64,000 nt of DNA. It comes from Euclidia mi (lineage: Eukaryota; Arthropoda; Insecta; Lepidoptera; Erebidae). This document shows positions 34,390 to 47,019 of this stretch, piece after piece (position 1 is the first letter of the stretch; each line of letters starts with the position of its first letter). Position numbers and translations under genes: made by a program. The notes under the pieces were generated by a model. That model saw nothing but the letters and a program-made list of their open reading frames with translations, searched no databases and was not told where the DNA came from. The stretch spans positions 20,310,807 through 20,374,806 of the forward strand of contig OX123190.2 of assembly GCA_944739405.2 (NCBI GenBank), given 5' to 3'.

Positions 34390-36987
34390 GTGTGCGTTCG
34401 CGCAGCGGAATGTTGTTGAATTTAAAGATTTTAATTATGCAGATATTTAGTGTATGACGTCGTATAATTGTGTATGGTAAAAAAAAATTTGTGCACGCAG
34501 CCATTGTGGAGAAATTCACCAAATACTGATTCCGCTGGGCGAACGTTGTCCTGGCGGAACTTTTTTTAATCCATTGACTTTAGAAGAAAAGAGATGTGTC
34601 CAAAAATTAGTGTGTATTTGTGTGTAATTGTGTATGTATGAATAAAATTAGTGCATGCATAAACTTCGGAGAAATTCAAGTTTCCGCTACGCGAACGTTT
34701 GGCCATTAGCTAGTTTTCACATAAAGCGCTTACATAGCGAGCTGTAGATTTTTACATACGTTGTTTTGAATTTGTTTATATTTGTTTAAAAAACAGATTT
34801 AGAAATATACAAACCTTGTAAGTGTCTGCAACATGTTGCCAAGTATCAATGATGTTCCGTTAGTAATTAAAGAGTTATAGGACAATTTACCATGAATAGA
34901 TCACTGTTTACAAAGCAGTCAAATATCACGACGTTCTAAAGGAATTGCATGGTAAAATGTATGCCTATAATTAGTGTATTCATTCAACTATTCACATGCA
35001 AAATTTCATGTCATTAAATCCAGTAATTAAAGAAAAACAATTATAATACTGACGAAGCATCGAAAACCTACATAACCCGACCAAGTTCGGATGGCTACAA
35101 AAAAGCGGCCGTGCCATATATCTAAGAAACGTTCTTAACCTTCCAATAAAGTATTTATTAATATGGTACAGTTGCATACACAAGCCTTAGGAAAAAATAA
35201 AACAATTGCATTGCTTGAATTAAAAATATTTTTTAAATAATAACACCACTATCTACGATAATAATAAATCTTCAATTAACAAGTATTTAAATATCCGTGT
35301 ACAAAAATATTTTTAATTACATATTACATAATTATGTAATTATAATAATATATAATTATGTTAACAAACGCTTGCAACGACAGCAATAGACTTAAATGTG
35401 TTTTAACTAAAACAGGTTTAATAAACATATTGCTCTCTCTTTTCTTCAAGGATGGAAGTACCGTTTCAAGCGGGAAGCCGCCTAATCGCTCGTTGCGCGC
35501 AGCACGTTGTCTATTTTTTCACACTAGAATATTTTTGATCAATTCATATATTTTATTCATACTTAGACTATTTAACCAAAGGACTAGCGTACCGCTTTGA
35601 ACAAAATAATTCTGCATATTTTGGTGTGGTGCGGGGGAACACGCTCACATACATAAGTCACTACCATTACAACGGTATACATAAATTAAAAAATCGATTC
35701 AAGAAGTAAGCTTTTTAAGTTATTAGATTGTTTCATCCACTAAAGTTGCAAAGGGGAACGCTCGTGCATACCTAGTCCATTGGTTAAATAGTGTAATAAG
35801 CTACAATATGATAAATATTTACCTAAACAGTAGTATTTACATGTGGTAATTATTTAATTTGCCTAAGAGGTCTATAGTTAGAATTCTGATCCGTGAACTC
35901 TTCAATAGAAATTAGCTGTATGAATTTTATTTGTCTTAAATTTTAATAATATATCTAGATTATATCTCAAGTCTCAAGCGCATACTTGAATAAAGTACCT
36001 ACGTAAATAGTACCTACTTTCTGTCATAGTCAAATACATTTAAAAAGTAGGTGTACAAAAGTAAATGACCTATGAATTATATCGAAACAACAATTGTGTT
36101 ATCACCTATACCAATTCAATACCGGTATTATACTGTAAATTTTGGGATGTTACCTAAATATATTGCACGGCCGCTCTTTTTGTAGCTATCCGAACTTGGT
36201 CGGGTTATGTAGGTTTTCGATGCTTCGTCAGTATTATAATTGTTTTTCTTTAATTACTGAATTTAATGACATGAAATTTTGCATGTGAATAGTTGAATGA
36301 ATACACTAATTATTGGCATACATTTTACCATGCAATTCCTTTAGAACGTCGTGATATTTTACTGCTTTGTAAACAGTGATCTATTCATGGTAAATTGTCC
36401 TATAACTGTTTAATTACTAACCGAACATCATTGATACTTGGTAACATGTTGCAGACACTTACAAGGTTTGTATAAACGTGAAAATCTAGACCCCAAAGTG
36501 CATACTTTAAGAACTAAGACCTAATAAGCGTATTTTACGTTTATATTTTTATCTTTTAAGCCCTACTATTTTTTCTAAATCTGTTTTTTAAACAAATATA
36601 AACAAATTCAAAACAACGTATATAAAAATCTACAGCTCTCTATGTAAGCGCTTTATATGATAACTAGCTAATGGCCAAACGTTCGCGTAGCGGAAACTTG
36701 AATTTCTCCGAAGTTTATGCATGCACTAATTTTATTCATACATACACAATTACACACAAATACACACTAATTTTTGGACACATCTCTTTTCTTCTAAAGT
36801 CAATGGATTAAAAAAAGTTCCGCCAGGACAACGTTCGCCCAGCGGAATCAGTTTTTGGTGAATTTCTCCACAATGGCTGCGTGCACAAATTTTTTTTTAC
36901 CATACACAATTATACGACGTCATACACTAAATATCTGCATAATTAAAATCTTTAAATTCAACAACATTCCGCTGCGCGAACGCACAC
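34390..36987. mobile_element. Long-TIR fold-back element, MULE-like, copy 1 (2,598 bp)
   Basis: Ends GTGTGCGTTCGCGCAGCGG and its reverse complement, flanked by 9-bp TAACTTATG at 34381-34389 and 36988-36996. The right inverted repeat is about 831 bp (36157-36987); the left is about 730 bp (34390-35120) and lacks a ~100-bp segment that copy 2 keeps. The ~1-kb centre (35120-36156) has no convincing frame; 60-80-residue frames in the arms are mirror images of each other. A 9-bp duplication with arms this long fits Mutator-like or Foldback-type elements. The family is not certain. Confidence 0.85.
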
Positions 36988-36996
36988 TAACTTATG
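36988..36996 (+). repeat. 9-bp target duplication TAACTTATG, right of copy 1
   Basis: Exact match to 34381-34389. Confidence 0.85.
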
Positions 36997-37472
36997 TGTA
37001 GGAATCACGAAACAGAAACTGTTTTTTCTGTTCCGAGGTAGGAATAGAGAGATGGGATGATACATAACACCGTCATGCTTTTTGAGACAGTTCTTCTGGA
37101 TTCCTCTAGGTACTACATATTATCTCAAGTGATATTTTACTTACCTATGGTAAAAGACAGCCAGTGATAAAATTTATTACTTACTGTATAAATATAAAAT
37201 ATTGTAATATTTTATTCCGGTTTGTATTTTTTTGTGTTTATTTGTAACACAATCCGTTTAATTATTTTTTATTTGGTTCTCAAGTTTAATTTAATGATGT
37301 TAGTACAGTGGATCATGCGATAAACAATCCTACGTGTAAGCCTTATATTAATATCACAGTCACCTGTGGACAATCGTATAAGGTATAAGTTACACGTATT
37401 TAACGAATTCTCAATATTTTTCATATATCGTCAACCTTTGGCTAGCTACCGACCAAATCGTAATCGCAGTAA

Positions 37473-38300
37473 TAATGAAGTGCGTAGTGTGCAACAATAG
37501 TTTAGCTGAAGGTGCGGGTGTTCAGTGTTCATCCGGTGGTAAGCACCTAGACTACAACTGTGCTATCTAATATTACTGAAAGCTGGGCGCCGACCGCAGG
37601 TCATCCTGGAAATGCGCCTCATGCAAAGCAATGTCTCAACATTGGCAGCAGTTATAGACGAGATACGGCAGATCAAACTCCAACTCACCGGTCTATCTAT
37701 AATTATCGAAGAAGTTAAGAGCATGAGAAGTGAACTCGCTGCATTGAAATCGTCATGTCAATTTGCTAGTGATAAAATCGACGAATTTTCTACCAGGTTA
37801 ACTACCACTGAAAAAAGAGTGGATGACCTTGACCACAATTACACTACATTGGAGTCGAATATGAGGGATATAAAGTTGCAATTGTTTAACAATGATCAGA
37901 GAATGCGACTCAATAATGTGGAGATCAAAGGTAGGTATACCTACCTTATAAGAAAGATGAATATCTCTTCAGCTTAATGGAAAAAGTTTGTGTAAAAGTG
38001 GGGTATCAAGTACCAAAACTGTAAATTAATTATATATCGAGAATTCCGTCGCATAACACCAAGGAGAAGTCCATTCTAGTCAGCTTTATAAATAGCTACG
38101 TAAGACTTCATAGCATCAGCACGAAACACTGCAGGCAGGAGATTTAGGATATCAAGATTCACTCCTAAATATTGTTAAATAAAGATAAAGCATGTGCCAA
38201 GACGAATAACTTTAAATACGTTTGGGTTAAATTTGGCAAAATTCATGTTCGTAAAAACGACACATCGTGTGAATTGTTTAAACTTTATGTTGATCTATGA
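37473..38300 (+). pseudogene. LINE ORF1 relic: PHD-like zinc finger plus coiled coil
   Basis: Plus-strand frames read MKCVVCNNSLAEGAGVQCSS, GGKHLDYNC and WKCASCK, a C2..C..HC..C2 PHD-like finger (37473-37617), then a long coiled coil (37620-37940: IDEIRQIKLQLTGLS..., STRLTTTEKRVDDLDHNYTT) and, after frameshifts, KSILVSFINSYVR and FKYVWVKFGKIHVRKNDTSC to about 38300. This layout matches ORF1 proteins of CR1/Jockey-group LINEs. The matching ORF2 pieces begin 2 kb downstream at 40375. Confidence 0.75.
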
Positions 38301-39059
38301 CTAAAAGGACAACTGACATTTGTGACCCAGACCTGACATGAAATAAACATATCCCAGTTTTTATGTTATTTTGAGTATAACAAATATGTGTTATTGTTAT
38401 ATTCCAAATAAGTGGTTAACATCAAAATACATAGCTTAGACTTTTTCATACTACAAAAAAAATGATATTTATTTACTCACAAAACTTGTAAAATAATAAT
38501 ATAATGATTGGATTATCCAGATGACCTAAAGTTCTAGTAAATAAAAATACGTAACTATTAAATAGTAATATAATTTAATTATAATTAAAATAGTATTATA
38601 ATTTAAATAGTAATATAATTTTTAAACTTCAAGTAGGTAAGTTCTATCAATCGAGTTAAGGTTCATTTAAATCTTCGAAAGTAAAGAATAAAGGTATCAT
38701 TAAAATCTGGGAGCTTGATAGTGGAATATAATATTGATAAATAAAAAAACAATAATTCTGAAAATCAGTTCTTATTCATTTTCTATTTCTGGTCAAAGTA
38801 ATCTCGATGTCTAGCCCAGCAGGTATTAAAACTAAGATTACACTTTACCTACATGTTATTATAGAACGTAAAACAAATAAAGGCACAAATACACTTTCGG
38901 AAATAGTATATTATTATTATCTCTTTATTATTCAGTATAGTATTATTATTCTCTTTATTTCAACCTTTTCTCATAATGATATTTTACATTTCTATGTTAT
39001 TTAGAAAAAACAAATATAAAAATATAAAATAAAATTACGGGGCTCACCGGTATCGGGTG

Positions 39060-39540
39060 CAGGGACCAAGCTACCGGTGGTTAGGGCTCCAGAGAGAGGA
39101 ACCTCCTGACGATACGAGCCGTGGCCAGCAATACTGCCTTCTGTATAGAGGACTTAATCCAGCCGTCTAACGCGAGCCTCTTGAGGTGGTGATCGAGGCT
39201 CTTGGCAATGAGACCATTAACTGACACGACTATCGGTACAATGATCGCAGAGTCCACATCCCACATGTCGACAATCTCGTGAGCCAAATCCAAGTATTTT
39301 ATTTGTTTATCTTTCTCGGCTTTCACGAGATTCCCGTCATGGGGAATGGTGACATCGATGATCATTGCAAGGCGCTTAGATGGATCTATCACTACTATGT
39401 CTGGCTTGTTAGCCACAATAGTTCTATCAGTAATGATAGATCGATCCCAATACATGGTGGCACGACCATTTTCAAGAACTGGGTCGGGCACATACCTGAA
39501 GTACGGTATTTCAGAGTCGACAAGTTGGTACTTTAAGGCA
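39060..39540 (-). pseudogene. Restriction-like endonuclease fragment of an R2-type retrotransposon
   Basis: A 136-codon frame on the minus strand (39081-39491) includes YWDRSIITDRTIVANKPDIV, VIDPSKRLAMIIDVTIPHDG and KYLDLAHEIVDMWDVDSAII. The KPD...D-x-T core fits the PD-(D/E)xK nuclease found at the end of R2/R4/NeSL-like non-LTR elements. Only the carboxy end is present. It is inserted between the ORF1 and ORF2 pieces of the LINE around it, and a run of TATTAT lies on the plus-strand right side. Confidence 0.65.
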
Positions 39541-39560
39541 ATTGGTATTATTATTATTAT

Positions 39561-39617
39561 CCATTATCTAGTACCCATAGTACAAGCTCTGCTTAGTTTG
39601 GGACTAGATGGTGTTGT
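39561..39617 (+). repeat. 57-bp dispersed repeat, also at 42579-42640
   Basis: 'ctagtacccatagtacaagc' and 'tctgcttagtttgggactag' occur at both places in the same orientation. This word is common near retroelement ends in Lepidoptera. Confidence 0.6.
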
Positions 39618-40374
39618 GTGAATGTAGTAGAATATTATTATTATTATTCTACTACCAATATTTTATCTTTGCTCTAATGGAGATAAAAGTTTGGTGACTG
39701 TCTAAGTGTCTATATTTCCTATTTGTTTAAACTTTGGGTCATTCTAAATGGATAAAATTGCCATTAAGTGAAAAATAAATGGTTTTTAAATATTTCGCCT
39801 GAGTAAAGTCAAATAGCTATAAATAGTTGTTAGCACTGTTATTTAAAATACTGTTACTATATTTTTGTTATATGTAATATAACAAAAAAAACGGAGGTAT
39901 TTTTCGTTTGTGTCGGGCCTGGGTAAATTTTCTATGGGCCATGACACTTCTCCTTTACTATTTTGTCGAAAAAAGGTTGAGTATCCCTTTCGTACTTATT
40001 CCAATACTGTCTCACTCATGTAAGCACTCATGTAAGGACTCATGTGCTCATAACCGTCAGTTTGTTCAAACCATAAAAACATACCTATGGCTGTCTCGCT
40101 CGCGCTACAGGCCTACAGGCACTTAGCATCAACATTGTTTCATTTCTCGCCCATGATAGCATAATTATGATAGTACCTACATGATTATAACTTTTATTCA
40201 AAAGTGTACGATCGTTTCTCTCATCTATGTACAAAAATATTATCAATTTACCCACAATATTTTCTTTTTACATTCGCTATTCACTGCCATTGCGTTATTT
40301 TAGTTATTATTACCTATGTTAATGTATCAATGTGCAATCTTTTTTAGTAAATTAACGAAAAAAATTCTGTAGCC

Positions 40375-41955
40375 GGATCAAATGTACAGGGTAGTGCCGA
40401 TTTAAATATTTTCTATCAAAATGTTCGCGGCCTTCGGTCCAAAACAACTATTTTTACCGTACCGACCTGTGTCTGAGTTCCTACGATATACCTAATAGTT
40501 CTGACGGAGACTTGGTTAACGGCTGGTATAAATGACTCGGAATTATTTGACAATAGATATTATTATAATTATTGTGTGGCGGCGCGGGATAGGACTACGA
40601 GCTCACAATTCACAAACCATTCACGAGGTGGCGGGGTCCTTATCGCGGTACGGAAAGAAATAACGGCTAACCTTCAAACGAACTTCAGCGGAAGATCTAT
40701 AGCTAATGTTACCTATCTAGCAGTCTAACAGTCGTGTACGGTGTAATTTGTATTTGTGCGTGCTTTACCTATGTAAACAAAACTTGGGTCTAACGTTTTC
40801 TACTCAACTTAGAAATTATTTAAATAAGTTAGGTAGATGATATTAGTTAGGTATAATCAGTCACTCAGATGATAAATATTTAATCATAGAGGACTTTAAC
40901 TTGAGCAAAATATCATGGCAACGTAGTGATTACGATCGTGAATTATTACCTACCTAGTAATTCTAATAGGTATCTAATTCAATTGACGAGTATTCCTTAA
41001 TAGACTCGTTGAATACCTACCCACAACTTAAAACAATATAACCACGTAAGTAATAGGTATGTAGATATGCTAGGATATTAGATCTTGTGTTGTCAATTGA
41101 AACTCCATTCGTATCCGATTGCAAGGATGCGTAGTGCCAAATGACCCACACCATAAAGCGCTTGTGCAGGATAAAGGTGTGGTGTTCCTCCAACTAGAGG
41201 GAGGAGCCTCTAACCAAGCTGGGTGATCGTGCTTGGTGGCCTGCAGGCCGACGGACATACTTTGGCAGTTGTATATTATGCGGCTTGGCTCGCGAAAGTT
41301 GATATCGCGGTTCAGGATTGTTTGAATTGTTCCCGCGTTAGGTGGCGAGTGTCGAGGTAGTTCCGTGTGTCGTAGAAGTTTCATCGTCATTGGCTAGATG
41401 GCGTTGTGCGGGTGTTATGTAGCTGCTGGCCGCTACACGCTTATCATTGTAGTGAAATGCCATCCTTACAGACTGCGCCTCGAACAAGATATAAGTTCCT
41501 ATTGGCTGACTTTGCTGCCATAAGCGAAGAAATACAGAAAACTGACTGGCCTACCGAGTTTAAGAACAAATGTATTGACGAGGCGGTGGATTGTTTTTAT
41601 AAGTTAATTAAGCAGTTCATTCATAAATATGTACTGTCATTCACCTTGATCTATAATAACACAGCCTATATGGTACTCCGCAGCGCTTAAAAATCTATAA
41701 AAGAAAAATACAAGTTCTTTCGTAAGTACAAAACATATGGTTATAGGTCAGATTTTGAAACGTACAAGTTGTTACGGGAACGAGTAAGGACTAAGGAGGT
41801 TAGAGAGTGGCTGCTACTCAAACTATATAACTTCTGTTGAAGATTCGATAGAGAATCCCAAATACTTCTGGACCTTTATTAAATCTAGGCGTAAAACATC
41901 TAGCATTGCTAGCTCTGTGCAATATGGTGACGTAATAGCAAACGACGGTAAAGAT
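40375..41955 (+). pseudogene. LINE ORF2 relic: endonuclease and start of RT (CR1/Jockey group)
   Basis: Endonuclease pieces: ADLNIFYQNVRGLRSKT (40390), VLTETWLTAGINDSELF (40495), SRGGGVLIAVRKEITANL (40620), IEDFNLSKISWQRSDYD (40885) and LDLVLSIETPFVSDC (41080). RT amino-terminal pieces: SIKEKYKFFRKYKTYGYRSD and FETYKLLRERVRTKEVREW (41690-41810) then SIENPKYFWTFIKSRRKTSS (41845-41905). Stops, frameshifts and an unrelated block at about 41160-41425 break it. It ends where a MITE begins at 41957. With 37473-38300 this is one exploded LINE. Confidence 0.8.
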
Positions 41956-41956
41956 A

Positions 41957-42075
41957 TACAGGGTGTAAGAAGACCCATAACGAAAACTGAAATCTCATGT
42001 TGTAACAATCACTACGAACATTTTTTTATTTCAGCACCATACCTGGGAAATTACTGGTTCAGATGATACCTATAT
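41957..42075. mobile_element. Truncated copy of the CAGGGTGT MITE
   Basis: CAGGGTGTAAGAAGACCC and the internal 'gcaccatacctgggaaatta' match the element at 27193-27573; the right end is lost. Confidence 0.65.
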
Positions 42076-42095
42076 GATTTTTCATATATATTTTT

Positions 42096-42265
42096 TTATA
42101 GACTCACGCCTGTATCCCCGAAGGGGTAGGCAGGGGTGTAATGTTACACCCATATTTCGCCATGAATTTTTAGGTACCTACCTACCCCGTAATAGGGGGC
42201 GAGCCTATTGCCGTTATCGGGCACATCACCAGAGTCCGTGCAGCTACTGAGAATTCGGAAAAACC
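42096..42265 (-). mobile_element. tRNA-derived SINE, 3' part only (minus orientation)
   Basis: Has the 3' end 'ccttcggggatacaggcgtg' and body up to 'actgggtttttccgaattct'; the tRNA-like head is missing. Confidence 0.65.
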
Positions 42266-43054
42266 CAGTATGTAACACTAGAAATTATAGTAGAAATTAT
42301 AAGTTTTGTTGAATTCAAAGAAGTAAATTTCTATTTTTATACAGGGATATGCACTTGAAAATGGTTAAACGATCGGCCATTTTGTTAACGCGCCGCGTGA
42401 TTCACCTTATGAACATTCGTAAATAGAATCCTCGTATCTACCACAGAAATAATAAAATTAATCTCGTACAGTCTAATATAGTTCATTTCATATGTATACT
42501 TACTAACAAAAATTGCATATTGTATGTATGTTCATTCTGTATCTATCATAATTTAAAATATGTACAACCTATGTCAAATCCATTGTCTAGTACCCATAGT
42601 ACAAGCTCTGCTTAGTTTGGGACTAGATAGTGTTGCGTGTATTATATGTAAAATTATGTATTGTGTCTATATTTATACTTATTTATACTCTTTGTAAACC
42701 GACGAATTTATTTGGTTCATAAGCCGGTTGGGAATACCCGGATGCTGCTTATCGGCTGAGATGTCGATATGCAGTACGCGGGTATTCCCCGCAATCATAT
42801 ACAATATTCGAGTGTCGAAACGACGCGACGTAATGATCAGTAAAATAATGTATCAGTTGTAGTCAGGCTCGCCATCCACAAGTAATACTTACTTCAGAAA
42901 CCGCTCGATAACTGAACGCACAGTGGTTGCAAAGAACTCTAAAGCCCCTTATCGTATTCATTTGTAAACATTTGTTGCTAAAAACCATTGTTTCACAACA
43001 TCAAAGTTTCTGCCAGCAATGTTTAACTTTTCGATTGATATAGATATACCTACT

Positions 43055-43266
43055 TATTGGCGATGCTAAGATTCTAACTAGCGACTCTAGCGGCGAATTT
43101 GGAAGTTGCAGAAACTCAATACAATTACCACTATAAACTCATTCCTTATTCTTAGATAAACTCGAAGCAAAGTTATATTGAAAGCTGTCAAAATCAAAAG
43201 TGTCGTACCCGGACAACTTCCAAATTCGCCGCTAGAGGCGCACGGATAATCTTTTCATCGCCAATA
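43055..43266. mobile_element. 212-bp MITE with TATTGGCGATG ends
   Basis: TATTGGCGATG at the left mirrors CATCGCCAATA at the right, and a second inner pair 'ctctagcggcgaatttggaa' (43084) / 'ttccaaattcgccgctagag' (43212) is also inverted. No clear target duplication beyond a possible TA. Confidence 0.65.
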
Positions 43267-44105
43267 GCAAGTAGCAACACTTTCCGTCTAAACAGTTAAA
43301 CACCAGTGGTCTGCGTCAAAATGCAACATTCCAGGATATGGCCATGATCAACTTCGCAACATAAGATTTGCGTCCAACATGTTGACACAAACTCGGCAGC
43401 ATGTTTATGCAACCAGATTTATAAACAAATGCTTACAGTGAATACGGGCTTTAATTAACAAGGGTCGACCAAATATCACGAGATGTGACTTCAAATAACG
43501 ATAATGAAGAACATTTTACGATGTGAACATTATACATATAAATATGCATATTTCTTTGTTTTTGTTACGTTTTGGTGGGCAAAAATGTTCTACCGCATCA
43601 TGAAATCTCTCAATAACATTTTAACTTGAACCTCTGTGAGCTTTCCCAACATTCGTCATCTCCAATTCAATTTATTGCATACATTTACAGGTGGTTTAAC
43701 TTAGGTTAGCGTTAAGAACCTAAGACCCCCTTCGAGCTTGAGTTTGAGCAAAATTTTGCCGACGCGCGATGTTCCTTAAAAACACTATCGAGCTCCTTTG
43801 CCTAACATTAAATGTATTGTTTAACGGGCATAGGTACTATGAGCCGAATGAGACATATTATTAAGCATTGTTTGTAAATACAGTCGTTAGGCATATAGGT
43901 AGGTACAGTAGATAAGGTAATGGTAAGTACCATGGGCGTCGGCAGCTGCCCCCGTGTAGATTCAAAAAGCCCTACAATTTTCAAAATAATCATATTTTCT
44001 CATTTTGCTGACGACTACGACTATGCAAACCCCCCTGCTGGCGACGCCATAACCTAATTTGTGAGTACTGCGCGGTATTCTTAACCCAACGTCGCGCGTC
44101 GGTCG

Positions 44106-44114
44106 CGCGGGGTC
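44106..44114 (+). repeat. 9-bp target duplication CGCGGGGTC, left of copy 2
   Basis: Exact match to 46784-46792. Confidence 0.88.
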
Positions 44115-46783
44115 GTGTGCGTTCGCGCAGCGGAATGTTGTTGAATTTAAAGATTTTAATTATGCAGATATTTAGTGTATGACGTCGTATAATTGTGTAT
44201 GGTAAAAAAAATTTTGTGCACGCAGCCATTGTGGAGAAATTCACCAAAAACTGATTCCGCTGGGCGAACGTTGTCCTGGCGGAACTTTTTTAATCCATTG
44301 ACTTTAGAAAAAAAGAGATGTGTCCAAAAATTTGTGTGTATTTGTGTATGTATGAATAAAATTAGTGCATGCATAAACTTCGGAGAAATTCAAGTTTCCG
44401 CTACGCGAACGTTTGGCCATTAGCTAGTTTTCATATAAAGCGCTTACATAGAGAGCTGTAGATTTTTACATACGTTGTTTTGAATTTGTTTATATTTGTT
44501 TAAAAAACAGATTTAAAAAAAGTCGTAGGGCTTAAAAGATAAAAATATAAACGTAAAATACGCTTATTAGGTCTTAGTTCTTAAAGTATGCACTTTGGGG
44601 TCTAGATTTTCACGTTTATACAAACCTTGTAAGTGTCTGCAACATGTTGCCAAGTATCAATGATGTTCCGTTAGTAATTAAAGAATTATAGGACAATTTA
44701 CCATGAATAGATCACTGTTTACAAAGCAGTAAAATATCACGACGTTCTAAAGGAATTGCATGGTAAAATGTATGCCAATAATTAGTGTATTCATTCAACT
44801 ATTCACATGCAAAATTTCATGTCATTAAATTCAGTAATTAAAGAAAAACAATTATAATACTGACGAAGCATCGAAAACCTACATAACCCGACCAAGTTCG
44901 GATGGCTACAAAAAAGCGGTCGTGCCATATATCTAAGAAACGTTCTTAACCTTCCAATATAGTATTTATTAATATGGTACAGTTGCGTATACAAGCGTTA
45001 AGATAAAATAAAACAATTGCATTACTTGAATGAAAAAATATTCTTTTAATAATAACGCCACTATCTAAGATAAAATAAATCTTCAATTAACAAGTACTTC
45101 TCTATTTAAATATCCGTGTACAAAAATATTTATAATTACATATAATACTTAATTATGTAAGTAATTATAATAACGTTAACAAACGCTTGTAACGACAGCA
45201 ATGGACTTAAATGTGTTTTAACTAAAATAGGTTTAATAAACATATTGCCCTCTCTTTTCTTCAAGGATGGAAGTACCGTTTCAAGCGGGAAGCCGCCTAT
45301 CGCTCGTTGCGCGCTGTCTATTTTTTCATACTAGAATATTTTTGATCAATTCATAACTACAATACTTAGACTATTTAACCAAAGGACTAGCGTACCGCTT
45401 CGAACAAAATAATTCTGCATATTTTGGTGGGGTGCGGGGGAACACGCTCACATACATAAGTCACTACCAGTACAACGGTATACATCAATTAAGATATCGA
45501 TTCAAGAAGTAGTTTTTTTTAAAGTTATTAGATTGTTTGATCTACTAAAGTTGCAAAGGGGAACGCTCGTGCATGCCTAGTCCATTGGTTAAATAGTGTA
45601 ATAAGCTACAATATGATAAATATTTACCTAAACAGTAGTACTTACATGTGGTAATTTTTTAATTTCCTTAAGGGGTCTATAGTTAGAATCCTGATCTGTG
45701 AAATCTTCAATAGAAATTAGCTGTATGAATTTTATTTGTCTTAAATAATATATCTCAAGTCTCAAGCGCATACTTAAATAAAGTACCTATTTACATAAAT
45801 CGTACCTACCTACTTTCTGTCATAGTCAAATACATTTAAAAAAGTAGGTGTACAAAAGTAAATGACCTATAAATTATATCGAAACAACAATTGTGTTATC
45901 ACCTATACCAATTCAATACCGGTATTATACTGTAAATTTTGGGATGTTACCTAAATATATTGCACGGCCGCTTTTTTGTAGCTATCCGAACTTTGTCGGG
46001 TTATGTAGGTTTTCGATGCTTCGTCAGTATTATAATTGTTTTTCTTTAATTACTGAATTTAATGACATGAAATTTTGCATGTGAATAGTTGAATGAATAC
46101 ACTAATTATTGGCATACATTTTACCATGCAATTCCTTTAGAACGTCGTGATATTTGACTGCTTTGTAAACATTGATCTATTCGTGGTAAATTGTCCTATA
46201 ACTCTTTAATTACTAACGGAACGTCATTGATACTTGGCAACATGTTGCAGACACTTACAAGGTTTGTATAAACGTGAAAATCTAGACCCCAAAGTGCATA
46301 CTTTAAGAACTAAGACCTAATAAGCGTATTTTACGTTTATATTTTTATCTTTTAAGCCCTTCGATTTTTTCTAAATCTGTTTTTTAAACAAATATAAACA
46401 AATTCAAAACAACGTATGTAAAAATCTACAGCTCTCTATGTAAGCGCTTTATATGAAAACTAGCTAATGGCCAAACGTTCGTGTAGCGGAAACTTGAATT
46501 TCTCCGAAGTTTATGCATGCACTAATTTTATTCATACATACACAATTACACACAAATACACACTAATTCTTGGACACATCTCTTTTCTTCTAAAGTCTAT
46601 GGATTAAAAAAAGTTCCGCCAGGACAACGTTCGCCCAGCGGAATCAGTTTTTGGTGAATTTCTCCACAATGGCTGCGTGCACAAATTTTTTTTTACCATA
46701 CACAATTATACGACGTCATACACTAAATATATGCATAATTAAAATCTTTTAATTCAACAACATTCCGCTGCGCGAACGCACAC
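44115..46783. mobile_element. Long-TIR fold-back element, MULE-like, copy 2 (2,669 bp), nested in piggyBac
   Basis: Same ends as copy 1 (34390), flanked by 9-bp CGCGGGGTC at 44106-44114 and 46784-46792. Both inverted repeats are about 820-830 bp here (right 45953-46783), including the segment lost from copy 1's left arm. The centre closely matches that of copy 1. Removing the element and one duplication restores the left end of the piggyBac relic. Confidence 0.88.
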
Positions 46784-46792
46784 CGCGGGGTC
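46784..46792 (+). repeat. 9-bp target duplication CGCGGGGTC, right of copy 2
   Basis: Exact match to 44106-44114. Confidence 0.88.
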
Positions 46793-47019
46793 TTTTAAAG
46801 CACGAGGTTTCGAAAAACCGTCTTATTGTTTACATGGTATTACTTACGTATCTGTGTATCACAGTAGCTGCCTAAATAATAACAACCTATGAATTAAAGC
46901 ATATTTGGATTAATTTGCATCGTGCATATGTAAAGCAGACATATAATTTGCGCGCGGGCTTTGAAAGACCCCACGCGACCGAACATGTTATTTTTTGTGG
47001 TTGGATAAAAGTATCAAAA

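Noticed and set aside
34992..35183. 63-codon frames at 34992, 44803 and 45893 with near-identical proteins
   Set aside because: They are the two arms of the fold-back elements read in opposite directions; conserved because the inverted repeats are, not because of coding.
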